Assembly (NCBI RefSeq): GCF_019464495.1
Contig: NZ_CP080492.1
Span: forward strand, 2,046,001-2,110,000
Direction: 5' to 3'
Length of the DNA stretch: 64,000 nucleotides
Source: Leucobacter luti
GTDB lineage: Bacteria; Actinomycetota; Actinomycetes; Actinomycetales; Microbacteriaceae
In this document: positions 8,716 through 18,194 of the stretch, one piece after another
How the letters are laid out: each line of letters starts with the position of its first letter
Numbering within the stretch: position 1 is the first letter of the stretch
The notes under the pieces: model-generated
Databases searched by the model: none
Told to the model about the DNA's origin: nothing
The model's input: the letters and a program-made list of their open reading frames with translations, nothing else
Program-made: the position numbers and the translations under genes

Positions 8716-8879
8716 GCTGCGACCATACCAAGCCCGTTGATGGGGTGCACGGCGAGTGTCCACGAGGATCCGCGCTGGGCTCGCGCTGCGAACCGCGCAG
8801 CGTCGAGTCGCCGGGGAATGGGTGTGGTCTGCGATGACGGGCCACACCCGTTTCTCTCGGAGGGCGCCGTGCACACGTG

Positions 8880-9101
8880 CTAGGCGCGGGTCGCGGAGTA
8901 ACCGGCCTCGGTGACCGCGGCGGCGATTGCGGCGTCGTCTACTGTGCCGTCAGTTTCGACGCGGAGCTTGCCGGTCTGGGCGCTCACTTCGACGTTTGCG
9001 ACGCCGGGGACTGCGCCGACTTCTTCGCGGACGGACATCTCGCAGTGGCCGCAAGTCATCCCGGTAACGAGGAAATCAGTGGTGGCGGATGCGATGCTCA
9101 T
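8880..9101 (-). CDS. copZ: Copper chaperone / heavy-metal-associated (HMA) domain protein, CopZ-like
   Basis: The 73-residue product is a single HMA domain. GMTCGHCEMSV holds the two Cu(I)-binding cysteines near residues 15-18, and the family pattern of alternating strands continues to TEAGYSATRA. Such proteins carry Cu(I) to a P-type ATPase. The start is set at 9101 (MSIASATTDF); the in-frame extension to 9242 would run across the operator. A CsoR-type operator at 9136-9152 lies 34 bp upstream, so copper-induced expression is likely. No CopA or CsoR gene is adjacent. Confidence 0.9.
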   Translation of the reverse strand: MSIASATTDFLVTGMTCGHCEMSVREEVGAVPGVANVEVSAQTGKLRVETDGTVDDAAIAAAVTEAGYSATRA

Positions 9102-9135
9102 GGTGCTCCATTCGTGGGGGTGTGACACTGAGGCT

Positions 9136-9152
9136 ATACCCCTGAGGGGTAT
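9136..9152 (-). promoter_or_regulatory. CsoR-type copper operator upstream of copZ
   Basis: ATACCCCTGAGGGGTAT is a perfect 7-bp inverted repeat with a 3-bp centre. It matches the known CsoR operator pattern (ATACCCC to GGGGTAT). Its position just ahead of copZ on the minus strand fits repression in the absence of copper. Confidence 0.8.
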
Positions 9153-9220
9153 CGTGCAACGCAACGCAACCTCATGGTCGCCTATTCCCGTTGCGGTGAT
9201 TTTCGGACTACGCTCGATGG

Positions 9221-10467
9221 ATGACCGTCTCCTGGGAGTCACCGCGCCTGCGGGTTGGCTTCGTCATGCTGCACACCTCCCCGCTCGACGTGCCTGGCAC
9301 GAAAGATGCGGGCGGCATGAACGTTGTGGTGCGCGCACAGGCCGAAGCGCTCGCGCGATCGGGCCATACAGTGCGAATCTTCACGCGTCGCGCGGATCAG
9401 GAATCCGCACCGCGGGTCACACTGGCTCCGGGGCTCCAGGTCGTGCACCTTGATGCTGGGCCTGCACGGCTGCTCGCGAAAGCGGAGCACGAGCCAGTGA
9501 TGGTCGCGTTCGGAGCGCAGCTGGCGGCCGAACTTGAGCGCGATCCCGTTGACGTATTGCACGCGGAGCACTGGTTCTCGGGGATTGCAGCGCTCCCAGT
9601 TGCGCGGCAACAGCAGATCCCGCTTGTCCAGAGCTTCCACTCGATTGCGGTGGCCGAGGAGTCAGAGCAGCCGGGTGAGCGACCCGAATCACCGGGCCGT
9701 CTCGCCGGCGAGCGCCGTCTTGCCCGAGAAGCCGATCTGCTCATTGCAGTGAGCGCCGCGGAGCGCGACACCATCATTGCGGACCTGGGCGGCGATCCTG
9801 AGCGTGTGCGCGTCGTCCCGCTTGGGGTGGATACTGAGCTGTTTCGTCCCTGTGCCAAGCGCGAGTGCGCCGAGCGTCAGGATTGGTTCGCGCACGGCGG
9901 CCGCGCTGAGGTGCTCGCCGTTGGCCGCTTGCACCCGCTGAAGGGCTTTGATCTCGCCCTCGACGCAGTCGCGCAGATTCCGGCCGAGCAGCGCCCGGCG
10001 TTGCGCATCGTCGGCGCTCCGCCCCCTGACGGGGATGAGTACGCGCGTGAGCTCCATGAGCAGGCCGCCCGGCTCGGGATTCTCGCGACCACCGCGTTCG
10101 AGGGAGCGCTGCGCCGCACCGATCTCGCCGAGCGTATTCGCCGGGCGACGCTCGTGCTCGTGCCATCGCACACTGAGACGTTCGGGCTTGTCGCGCTCGA
10201 GGCCGCGGCCTCGGGGATTCCCGTGATTGCTCGTGCAGCTGGGGGCTGCGCGAGGCCGTGCTTGACGAGGTGACCGGGCTGCTCGTTACTGAGGAGGATC
10301 CTGCAGCCTGGGCCGCGGCGATCACAGAGCTGCTCGGAGATCCGGAGCGCATGGCCGCGATGGGGGCCGCCGCCCGGGCGCACGCGCTCACCAGAAGCTG
10401 GAGCGCGTCGGCCGAGGAGCTGCTCACGGCGTACGCTGGCCTCCTGGGTGCGCACTCCGCCGCATAG
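9221..10467 (+). CDS. GT4 glycosyltransferase, MshA-like (frameshift near 10241)
   Basis: Restored length is about 415 residues. N-terminal GT-B features include KDAGGMNVVVRAQAEALARS (very like the MshA substrate loop) and VLHAEHWFSG. The C-terminal domain has VGRLHPLKGFD and the nucleotide-sugar motif PSHTETFGLVALEAAASGIP. MshA makes GlcNAc-inositol phosphate, the first step of mycothiol synthesis; that assignment here is likely but not proven. The frame breaks in the run GGGGG at 10241-10245. Adding one G restores AGGLREAVLDEVTGLLV and reads on to 10467. The start at 9221 (MTVSWESP) follows a short gap after the copZ promoter. The divergent arrangement with copZ probably reflects separate regulation. 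Confidence 0.78.
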
Positions 10468-10518
10468 GTGGGGTGGGGCTGCTTCTGGGCGCGCAGCTCG
10501 GCGGCGCGCTCACCGCTG

Positions 10519-10605
10519 TCGAGCTCGCGCAGGAGATTCGAGCTCGTGCGGAGTGGATTCGGCGTTTTCTTCCTGCGTGAGTGAGGAATTCCTGCGTGAA
10601 CTCGA
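10519..10605. repeat. Dispersed palindromic repeat, copy 1 (REPIN-like)
   Basis: The left arm has GAGCTCGCGCAGGAGATTC and the right arm has GAATTCCTGCGTGAACTC, facing each other across about 45 bp. The same GCAGGA-n-TTCGAG-type unit recurs at 25075, 29780 and 52051. It lies between the convergent GT4 and GntR genes and may also act as a bidirectional terminator. Confidence 0.6.
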
Positions 10606-10661
10606 CGGGCGGGTTCGCGGATTCGCGGATCCGGTGCCGGTACCGGTGCCGGGGGCCTGGG

Positions 10662-11420
10662 CTACCGCGAGACGAGCGTGGTTTCGAAGGAGTAGAGATC
10701 GGGTCGATAGCAGTGGTGGCCGGCTTCAACCACTCGGCCGCCCTGGTCGAATGCGACGCGGTCCATCGTGAGCAGCGGCCCGCCCTTCGGCACGTCGAGG
10801 AGTTCGTGCTCGTCACCGTGTGCGCGCCTGGCACCGATCGTCTGGTTCGCTACCTTGATCGTGGTGCCTCGTGCGCGCAAGATCTCATAGAGGCCGTGCG
10901 TAGTGAGCGCCTCCTCGGTGATGTCTGCGAATTCGGGCGGGAGGAAGTTCTCGAGGATCGCTACGGGCGTGCCATCCGTGCCGCGCAGGCGTCGGATCTT
11001 GGTGATTTCGGTGCCCGGATCGACGCGCAGCAGCAGCGCTGTGGCTTCGTCGGCCGGCACGCGCTCGAGTGACAGCACACGTGTCGTCGGGGATTGACCC
11101 ACTCGCGCGAGATCTTCGTGGAGGCTGGTGAGTTCAACCGGGCGAGAGACGCGCGCCTGCACCACCTGGGTGCCGATCCCGCGCCGCCGCACCAGGAGAC
11201 CCTTGTCGACGAGCTCTTGGATCGCGCGCCGGACGGTGGGCCGGGAGAGGGAGAGCCGCTCACCGATGGCGATCTCGTTTTCGAGCCGCGCGCCTGCAGG
11301 GATCGTGCCCTCGCGGATCGCGCGCTCAAGCCGCGTGGAGATCTGGAAGTAGAGGGGCACCGGGCCCGAGCGGTCGAGGTCGGCGAAAACCTCATCGGGC
11401 CAAACGGCGTCGGTGCTCAT
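10662..11420 (-). CDS. iolR: GntR/HutC-family transcriptional regulator, probable inositol regulator
   Basis: The 252-residue product has an N-terminal winged helix (residues 15-85; PLYFQISTRLERAIREG and the recognition region RLSLSRPTVRRAIQELVDKG). A C-terminal UTRA effector domain begins near VGQSPTTRVLSL and runs to SFETTLVSR. It is divergent from iolC with a 169-bp intergenic region that carries IolR-type sites. Known: Corynebacterium uses a GntR-family IolR with motif KGWCHTRACA to repress iol genes. The role here is inferred from position and from matching sites. UTRA regulators usually respond to a pathway intermediate or phosphorylated sugar. Confidence 0.75.
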   Translation of the reverse strand: MSTDAVWPDEVFADLDRSGPVPLYFQISTRLERAIREGTIPAGARLENEIAIGERLSLSRPTVRRAIQELVDKGLLVRRRGIGTQVVQARVSRPVELTSLHEDLARVGQSPTTRVLSLERVPADEATALLLRVDPGTEITKIRRLRGTDGTPVAILENFLPPEFADITEEALTTHGLYEILRARGTTIKVANQTIGARRAHGDEHELLDVPKGGPLLTMDRVAFDQGGRVVEAGHHCYRPDLYSFETTLVSR

Positions 11421-11452
11421 GTGCTCTCCTTGCAGGTGACTGTGACATATCC

Positions 11453-11464
11453 GACATCGATGTC
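11453..11464. promoter_or_regulatory. 12-bp perfect palindrome GACATCGATGTC between iolR and iolC
   Basis: A perfect palindrome 33 bp upstream of the iolR start on the minus strand. It may be an autoregulatory site or part of an extended operator. It is flanked by TGTGACATAT and TGTACGGACA. Confidence 0.4.
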
Positions 11465-11468
11465 GTTA

Positions 11469-11478
11469 TGTACGGACA
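11469..11478 (-). promoter_or_regulatory. Degenerate IolR-type site
   Basis: TGTACGGACA (reverse complement TGTCCGTACA) matches 8 of 10 positions of the corynebacterial IolR motif KGWCHTRACA. It lies 60 bp upstream of the perfect site at 11529. Confidence 0.4.
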
Positions 11479-11528
11479 ATGTTACCGGCATCGCAGCTCC
11501 GCCTGGTGGATTACGGCATTCGTGCTAT

Positions 11529-11538
11529 TGTTAGGACA
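11529..11538 (-). promoter_or_regulatory. IolR-type operator at the iolC promoter
   Basis: TGTTAGGACA reads TGTCCTAACA on the minus strand, an exact match to KGWCHTRACA. It begins 61 bp ahead of the iolC ATG and overlaps a possible extended -10 (TGCTATTGT at 11523-11531). Confidence 0.6.
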
Positions 11539-11589
11539 AATGCAGCGACGCTTTCGATGTCGCTCTCGTGCGGGGAAAGGCGGTATCGA

Positions 11590-12546
11590 ATGTCGGAGGC
11601 TCGACGTCCGGATGACGTGCTGGTGATGGGGCGACTCGGAGTCGATATTTACCCGCTCCAGAGCGGCGTAACGCTCGACACAGTCGACACGTTCGGGAAG
11701 TATCTCGGCGGGAGCGCGGCAAACGTCGCAGTCGCCGCTGCGCGATACGGCCACTCGAGTGCGCTCGTCTCCCGAGTCGGCAATGATCCCTTCGGCCGCT
11801 ACCTGCTCGCAGAGCTTGATCGGCTCGGCGTCGACCCCCGTGAGGTGCGCGTCGACCCGCAGTATCTGACGCCGATCACCTTCTGCGAGATCTTTCCGCC
11901 TGACGACTTCCCGCTCTACTTCTACCGCGAACCGAAGGCGCCAGACCTGGAGATCGCGGTGGAGGATCTGGACGAGCAGGCCATCCAGGCCGCTCAAATC
12001 CTGTGGCTCACCGTCACCGGCTTCAGCCAGGAGCCGAGCCGAGCGGCGCACCACGCGGCGCTCGCTGCACGTGGCCGCCGCACGCACACGATCCTTGATC
12101 TCGACTACCGGCCCATGTTCTGGGAAGACCCCGCCGAGGCAAGCGCCCAGGTGGGCCGCGCGCTCGACCACGTCTCCGTTGCGGTTGGCAACCGCGAGGA
12201 GTGCGAGATCGCCGTGGGCGAGACAGACCCGGACCGGGCAGCTGACGCGCTACTTGAGCGCGGCGTTGAGCTCGCCGTCGTGAAGCAGGGCCCCAAGGGC
12301 GTGCTCGCGAAGACCCGCGCTGAGCGGGTCGAGGTGGCGCCGCACTTCGTCGACGTCGTCAACGGCCTCGGCTCCGGTGATGCGTTCGGCGGCGCCCTCT
12401 GCCACGGGCTCCTTGAGGGCTGGGACCTCGAACAGATTTTCCGCTTCGCCAACGTCGCTGGTGCCATCGTTGCCACTCGTCTCGAGTGCTCGACGGCGAT
12501 GCCAGACGCGGCCGAGGTCAACACCATCCTCGCTCAGGGAGCCTGA
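11590..12546 (+). CDS. iolC: 5-dehydro-2-deoxygluconokinase (IolC), PfkB sugar kinase
   Basis: The 318-residue product is a ribokinase/PfkB-fold kinase. IolC phosphorylates 5-dehydro-2-deoxy-D-gluconate in myo-inositol breakdown. The N-terminal GGSAANVAVAAARYG and the C-terminal NGLGSGDAFGGAL (catalytic Asp) are the PfkB signatures. VMGRLGVDIYPLQSGV and LDLDYRPMFW are typical of IolC. The ATG at 11590 is chosen because GGGGAAAGGCGG precedes it. First gene of the core iol operon; the aldolase gene follows after 1 bp, matching the IolC-aldolase pairing expected for sequential steps. Confidence 0.9.
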   Translation: MSEARRPDDVLVMGRLGVDIYPLQSGVTLDTVDTFGKYLGGSAANVAVAAARYGHSSALVSRVGNDPFGRYLLAELDRLGVDPREVRVDPQYLTPITFCEIFPPDDFPLYFYREPKAPDLEIAVEDLDEQAIQAAQILWLTVTGFSQEPSRAAHHAALAARGRRTHTILDLDYRPMFWEDPAEASAQVGRALDHVSVAVGNREECEIAVGETDPDRAADALLERGVELAVVKQGPKGVLAKTRAERVEVAPHFVDVVNGLGSGDAFGGALCHGLLEGWDLEQIFRFANVAGAIVATRLECSTAMPDAAEVNTILAQGA

Positions 12547-12547
12547 T

Positions 12548-13432
12548 ATGACACTGGATTTTGATCGCCTGCGCGAACTCCGCGCCGCCGACCCCACCGG
12601 GATCTCCCGCGCGCTCGCGGAACGCCGCCGCCGCGATGTGATCCAAGGCGACGGGCGACTGTTCATCGTCGCCGCGGATCACCCGGCACGTGGCGCGATC
12701 GCCGTTGGTCAGAATCCGACCGCAATGGCGAACCGCTACGACCTGCTCGAGCGGATGGCGCTCGCGCTGTCCCGGCCCGGCGTTGACGGTGTGCTCGGCA
12801 CCCCCGACATTATTGACGACCTCGCAGCGCTCGGGCTGCTTGACGACAAGATCATTGTCGGCTCGATGAACCGCGGCGGCCTCCGCGGCGCCTCCTTCGA
12901 GCTCGATGATCGCTACACGGCGTACGACGTGCCAGCGATGGTGCGGCAGGGGATTGACTTTGCGAAGACTCTGATCCGAGTCGATCTGCAGGACGAGGGC
13001 ACGGCAGCAACGCTCGCGGCGACTGCGCGGGCGGTGGACGCCGCTGCTGCCGCCGGACTCCCAATCATGCTGGAGCCGTTCATGAGCAGCCGAGTCGACG
13101 GCAAAGTCATCAATGATCTGACGGCGAACGCCGTGATCCTCTCCACCGCAATCGCCTCGGGCCTCGGGAACTCGAGTGCCCACACCTGGATGAAGCTGCC
13201 AGTCGTGCCCGAGATGGAGCGCGTCATGGAAGCAACGACGATGCCGACGCTGCTGTTGGGCGGCGACAACGGCGACGCCCCCGACATCATGTACTCCGCG
13301 TGGGAGCGCGCGCTCGCGCTGCCAGGCGTGCGCGGCCTGACGGTCGGCCGCACGCTGCTGTACCCGAGCGATGGCGATGTTGCCGGCGCCGTCGACACTG
13401 CCGCGCGTCTCGTGCACCGCAACCTGCCGTAG
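12548..13432 (+). CDS. Cgl0159-family (beta/alpha)8 protein, probable DKGP aldolase
   Basis: The 294-residue product resembles the Cgl0159 family found next to iolC in actinobacteria. It is a class I aldolase-like barrel (VAADHPARGAIAVG near residue 40; DLQDEGTAATL and IMLEPFMSSR mid-protein; LLLGGD and TVGRTLLYP near the end). By position it should replace IolJ, splitting phosphorylated 5-dehydro-2-deoxygluconate into dihydroxyacetone phosphate and malonate semialdehyde. Function is inferred from context. It starts 1 bp after iolC, and about 70 bp separate it from iolA. Confidence 0.78.
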   Translation: MTLDFDRLRELRAADPTGISRALAERRRRDVIQGDGRLFIVAADHPARGAIAVGQNPTAMANRYDLLERMALALSRPGVDGVLGTPDIIDDLAALGLLDDKIIVGSMNRGGLRGASFELDDRYTAYDVPAMVRQGIDFAKTLIRVDLQDEGTAATLAATARAVDAAAAAGLPIMLEPFMSSRVDGKVINDLTANAVILSTAIASGLGNSSAHTWMKLPVVPEMERVMEATTMPTLLLGGDNGDAPDIMYSAWERALALPGVRGLTVGRTLLYPSDGDVAGAVDTAARLVHRNLP

Positions 13433-13500
13433 CACGGCCGGATCCCGCGCACCGCATCCACACTTCCGACTCACACCGACTTCCCCGAAGAGGACCCACT

Positions 13501-15015
13501 ATGAGCACCGACACTCTCCCCGTTATCCCGCACTGGATCGACGGCGCACGCTTCGAGTCGACGAGCGGCCGCACGGCCCCCGTCTACAACCCGGCCACCG
13601 GCGAACTGCAGGCGCACGTTGCGCTCGCGAGCGAAGCAGAGATCTCCGCGGCGATCCAATCGGCCCAGCGCGGCTTCGAGACCTGGAGCGCGTTCTCCAT
13701 GGCAAAGCGCCAGACCATCATCTTCGCGTTCCGCGAGTTGCTGAACGCGCGCAAGGGCGAACTCGCCGACATCATCACCGCCGAGCACGGCAAAGTGCGC
13801 TCGGACGCGATGGGCGAGATCCTGCGCGGCCAGGAAGTCGTAGAGCTCGCGACGGGGTTCCCGCACCTGATCAAGGGCGCGTTCTCGGAAAACGCTTCGA
13901 CCGGGATCGACGTCTACTCGATCAAGCAGCCGATCGGCGTCGCCGGTATCATCTCGCCGTTCAACTTCCCAGCGATGGTGCCGATGTGGTTCTTCCCCGT
14001 TGCGATCGCCGCGGGGAACGCCGTCATCGTGAAGCCGTCGGAGAAAGACCCGTCGGCAGCGCTCTGGCTCGCAGAGCTGTGGGCGGAGGCTGGCCTTCCT
14101 GCCGGCGTGTTCACCGTGCTCAATGGGGACAAGCTCGCAGTTGACGGGCTGCTCACCGATCCGATCGTGCAGTCGATCTCATTCGTCGGCTCGACACCGA
14201 TCGCGCAATACATCTACGAGACCGCGTCGAAGCACGGCAAGCGCGTGCAGGCACTCGGCGGTGCGAAGAACCACATGCTCGTGCTGCCGGATGCAGATCT
14301 CGATCTCGTTGCTGATCAAGCGATCAATGCCGGCTACGGCGCGGCAGGCGAGCGCTGCATGGCGATTTCCGTGGTGCTGGCGGTGGAGCCGGTCGCCGAT
14401 GAGCTGATCGTCAAGATCCAGGAGCGTATCGCGCAGCTCACAATCGGCAACGGCGCGACGACCCCCGAACCCGACATGGGGCCGCTGATCACCGCGGCAC
14501 ACCGCGAGAAGGTGTCGTCCTACGTCGACATCGCCGAACAGGATGGCGCGACGATCGTCGTCGACGGCCGTGACTTCCGCGTCGACGGCGCCGAAGACGG
14601 TTTCTTCTTCGGCCCGACGTTGATCGACCGGATCCCCACCACCTCCCGCGCCTACACCGAGGAGATCTTCGGCCCGGTGCTGGAGATTGTCCGGGTCGCC
14701 ACGTTCGATGAGGGTGTTGCGCTGATCAACTCGGGTGAGTTCGGCAACGGCACCGCGATCTTCACGAACGATGGGGGAGCGGCACGCCGATTCCAGCACG
14801 AGATCCAGGTCGGCATGATCGGGATCAATGTCCCGATCCCGGTCCCCGTTGCGTACCACTCCTTCGGCGGGTGGAAGGCCTCGCTGTTTGGTGATGCGAA
14901 AGCGTACGGCGTGCACGGCTTCGACTTCTTCACACGCGAGAAAGCGATCACGAGCCGCTGGCTTGATCCGGCGAAGCACGGCGGGATCAACCTCGGTTTC
15001 CCGCAGAACGACTAG
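13501..15015 (+). CDS. iolA: Methylmalonate-/malonate-semialdehyde dehydrogenase, CoA-acylating (IolA/MmsA)
   Basis: The 504-residue product is an aldehyde dehydrogenase of the CoA-acylating MmsA branch. It turns malonate semialdehyde, the final iol intermediate, into acetyl-CoA and CO2 with NAD+. Motifs are ISPFNFPAMVPMWFFPVA (typical of MmsA), FVGSTPIAQYIYE, ALGGAKNHMLVLPDAD, the catalytic Cys286 in AAGERCMAIS, and the C-terminal FFTREKAITSRW. Length matches the family. The ATG at 13501 follows GAAGAGGA. It sits between the aldolase and iolB, as expected. Confidence 0.93.
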   Translation: MSTDTLPVIPHWIDGARFESTSGRTAPVYNPATGELQAHVALASEAEISAAIQSAQRGFETWSAFSMAKRQTIIFAFRELLNARKGELADIITAEHGKVRSDAMGEILRGQEVVELATGFPHLIKGAFSENASTGIDVYSIKQPIGVAGIISPFNFPAMVPMWFFPVAIAAGNAVIVKPSEKDPSAALWLAELWAEAGLPAGVFTVLNGDKLAVDGLLTDPIVQSISFVGSTPIAQYIYETASKHGKRVQALGGAKNHMLVLPDADLDLVADQAINAGYGAAGERCMAISVVLAVEPVADELIVKIQERIAQLTIGNGATTPEPDMGPLITAAHREKVSSYVDIAEQDGATIVVDGRDFRVDGAEDGFFFGPTLIDRIPTTSRAYTEEIFGPVLEIVRVATFDEGVALINSGEFGNGTAIFTNDGGAARRFQHEIQVGMIGINVPIPVPVAYHSFGGWKASLFGDAKAYGVHGFDFFTREKAITSRWLDPAKHGGINLGFPQND

Positions 15016-15083
15016 CTGGCGATCCTCGCAACGCGCGGACACCGCACGCGCACACCGCGACACTGAAAGTGGAGACTGAAGAC

Positions 15084-16121
15084 ATGACGCAGCAGGCTGA
15101 ACGCTGGTTCCATCGCCGTGGCGATCTCGCCGCAGCAGGGTGGGAAACCGTTGTTGACGAGCACACTCCGGGCTGGGCACACACTGGACTGCGTGTGGGG
15201 CGACTCAGCGCTGGTGACACCCTCGCGCTCGACGGCACTGGTGTGGAGCGGCTGGTTGTGCCGCTCTCTGGCTCGTTCTCCGTGCGGTACCGAAGCGCTG
15301 GTGCGGGATCGGGCGCCGGTGCCGACACCGTCGCAGACACGGTCACCGAGCTTGCGGGTCGCGCCTCCGTGTTCGACGGTCCAACCGACGTGCTGTACCT
15401 CGGCGCGAATGCGACAGGCACCGTCACTGCGACCGGGCCGGGCGAGAGCCGCTTTCTCGTCGCGACTTCACCGACGGACATCGTGCGGCCGAGCCACTAC
15501 ATGCCTGTCGCAGACGTGCCCGTTGAGCTGCGCGGGGCCGGCGCGTCCAGTCGCCAGGTGCACAACTTCGGTCGCAAGGAGTCGCTCGACGCGGCCCGCT
15601 TCATCGTCGTGGAAGTGATCACTCCGGCCGAGAACTGGTCCTCCTACCCGCCCCACAAACACGATGAGCACGTGCCGGGCCACGAGTCGGAGCTCGAGGA
15701 GATCTACTACTTCGAGGTCGCGCCGACACAGGACGCCCCGGCGGGGGTCAGCGCAGAACACGCATTTGGCATGTTCAGCACGTACTCCTCCCCAGCGGGT
15801 CCCATCGAGATCGACGCACGGGTGTATACCGGAGACGTCGCACTCGTGCCGCACGGCTACCACGGCCCAGCCGTCGCCGCCCCCGGGTACGACATGTACT
15901 ACCTGAACGTGATGGCAGGCCCGGATCCGGAGCGCAGCTGGCTGATCAGCGACGACCCGGCGCACGGCTGGGTCCGCGAAACCTGGGAGGGGCAGGAGCT
16001 GGATCCGCGCCTGCCGTTTGCATCCGCGACGTCTGGAATCCAAGCCGTCCCGGCTGCCGCTGATCCGTCTGCCAGCACCACCACCACTGTTCCCGCACCA
16101 GAAACGGAGGATCCTCGATGA
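15084..16121 (+). CDS. iolB: 5-deoxy-glucuronate isomerase (IolB)
   Basis: The 345-residue product is a bicupin isomerase converting 5-deoxy-glucuronate to 5-dehydro-2-deoxygluconate. The metal-binding cluster YPPHKHDEHVPGHESELEE (about residue 190) and the later VPHGYHGP are the IolB signatures. It is longer than Bacillus IolB (about 270 residues), mostly through an N-terminal Gly/Ala-rich insertion and a Pro/Thr/Ala tail. The ATG at 15084 is preceded by GTGGAG. The stop overlaps the iolD start by 4 bases (ATGA). Confidence 0.92.
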   Translation: MTQQAERWFHRRGDLAAAGWETVVDEHTPGWAHTGLRVGRLSAGDTLALDGTGVERLVVPLSGSFSVRYRSAGAGSGAGADTVADTVTELAGRASVFDGPTDVLYLGANATGTVTATGPGESRFLVATSPTDIVRPSHYMPVADVPVELRGAGASSRQVHNFGRKESLDAARFIVVEVITPAENWSSYPPHKHDEHVPGHESELEEIYYFEVAPTQDAPAGVSAEHAFGMFSTYSSPAGPIEIDARVYTGDVALVPHGYHGPAVAAPGYDMYYLNVMAGPDPERSWLISDDPAHGWVRETWEGQELDPRLPFASATSGIQAVPAAADPSASTTTTVPAPETEDPR

Positions 16122-18041
16122 CCACCAGCCGCATGACGGTCAGCCAGGCGCTGATCGAGTTCCTCGCAAATCAGTGGACGCTGGACCGTGATGGTGCGGG
16201 TGCTGAGATCCGTGAACGGACCATCCCGGGCACGTTTGGGATCTTCGGGCACGGAAACGTGGCCGGGATCGGGCAGGCGCTGAAACAGCTCAACACGCAC
16301 GATCCCGAGTTGATGCCCTATTACCAGGCACGGAACGAACAGGCGATGGTGCACCAGGCCGTCGGCTACGCCCGGATGCACCGCAGGCGCGGCACCTACG
16401 CTGCCGCGGCGTCGGTCGGCCCGGGAGCAGCGAACCTGCTCACGGGCGCGGCGCTCGCCACCACGAACCGGCTGCCGGCCCTGCTATTGCCGAGCGACAC
16501 GTTTGCGACTCGCGTTGCGGATCCCGTGCTGCAGCAGTTGGAGCAGCCGCACGACATCGGGCTCACAGTGAACGACGCGTTCCGCCCGGTGTCCAGGTTC
16601 TTCGATCGCGTGCAGCGCCCCGAGCAGCTGTTCGCGATCGCGCTCGCCGCAATGCGCGTCCTCACCGATCCGGCCGAGACCGGTGCCGTGACTATCGCGT
16701 TGCCCGAGGATGTGCAGGCCGAGGCGATTGACGTGCCTGCCGAGTTCCTGCAGCCGCGCGAGTGGCGCATCCGGCGCCCGCGGCCCGAGCGCGACGCGTT
16801 CGCCGCGGCGCTGCGAGCGATCAGGAAGCCAAACGCCCGCTGATCGTTGCGGGTGGCGGGGTGCTCTACTCTGAGGCCGAGACTCAGCTGCGCGCGTTCG
16901 TCGAAGCGACCGGGATTCCTGTGGGGAGCTCGCAGGCCGGCGGCGGCGTGCTCGATTGGGATCACCCGCAGAACCTCGGGGGATCGGGGCGACCGGAACA
17001 CTGGCGGCGAACCGCCTGGCAGCGGAGGCCGATCTGATCATCGGGATCGGCACGCGCTACAGCGACTTCACGACCGCCTCGCGCACCGCGTTCCAGCACC
17101 CCGATGTGCGGTTCGTGAACATCAACGTCGCGGCCTTCGACGCGTACAAACACGGCTCGCAGCTGCCCGTCGTTGCTGATGCGCGTGAGACGCTGCTCGA
17201 GCTGCTTGAGGTCGCAGGCGAGCTGCGGATCGACGCCGACTACGCCGAGCGGATCGTGCGGGAGAAGCGCGAGTGGGATGCGCTGGCCGATGCGGCGCTC
17301 GCGCCGACCGGCTTGGCGCTACCCGGCCAGAGCGAGATCATCGGCGCCGTGCAGCGCTCCTCCGATCCCGCAGACGTCGTGGTGCAGGCAGCAGGATCGC
17401 TGCCAGGCGACCTGCACAAGCTGTGGCGGGTGCGCGATCCGCTCGGCTACCACGTTGAATACGCATTCTCGTGCATGGGCTACGAGATCGCAGGTGGGCT
17501 CGGCGCAAAACGTGGGCTGCTCGCAGCTGGCGACGACCGCGATGTGATCGTGATGGTCGGTGACGGGTCCTACCTGATGCTCAACACGGAGCTCGTGACG
17601 GCGGTGGCCGAGGGGATCAAGCTCATTGTTGTCCTGATCCAGAACCACGGCTACGCCTCGATCGGGCACCTTTCTGAAACCGTCGGGTCCGAGCGCTTCG
17701 GCACCTGGTATCGCGAGTACGATCCCGCGGCCCGCAATTTCCAGGGGGAACAGGTGTTGCCAGTGGATCTCGCAATGAACGCGCGCAGCTATGGGATGGA
17801 CGTGATCGAGGTGGAGCCGGGGCCCGATGCGATCGCTGATCTCGAGGCCGCGATGGCGACTGCGAAGGCGTCTGAGCGGGCAACGTTCATCCACATCAAC
17901 AGCGATCCGCTACGGTACGCGCCGGACGGCGCCGGCTGGTGGGATGTCCCCGTCGCCGAGGTGTCGACGATCGAGTCGACGCAGCGCGCCCGCACCGAGT
18001 ACGAAGCTCAGCAGCAGGCCCAGCGGCCCCTGCTCGGGTAG
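16118..18041 (+). CDS. iolD: Trihydroxycyclohexane-1,2-dione hydrolase IolD, copy 1 (two frame breaks)
   Basis: This thiamin diphosphate enzyme opens the inositol-derived ring (3D-trihydroxycyclohexane-1,2-dione to 5-deoxy-glucuronate). The first part (16118 to about 16820) has FGIFGHGNVAGIGQAL and the catalytic Glu in ARNEQAMVHQ. The middle (about 16826-16978) reads EAKRPLIVAGGGVLYSEAE. The rest (about 16980-18041) has IGATGTLAANRL, the TPP-metal motif VGDGSYLMLNTELV and IQNHGYAS. Restoring one base near 16811-16826 and one in the GGGGG run at 16978-16982 gives about 641 residues, normal for IolD. All domains and catalytic residues are preserved, so a sequencing error is likelier than decay. 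A second, intact iolD lies at 35858. Confidence 0.88.
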
Positions 18042-18194
18042 CGCTGGGCGCCCCATCCGGCGCAGCGCCAGCCTGATCCGCGACGCATGAATTCAGCTTC
18101 AGCGTCGCACCTTTTCCCGAAGACCCAGACGCCGAAAATCACGCACAGCAGCGAGGATGCGTGAACGTTGAGTGCAGCACGAGGAGTGAACGCC

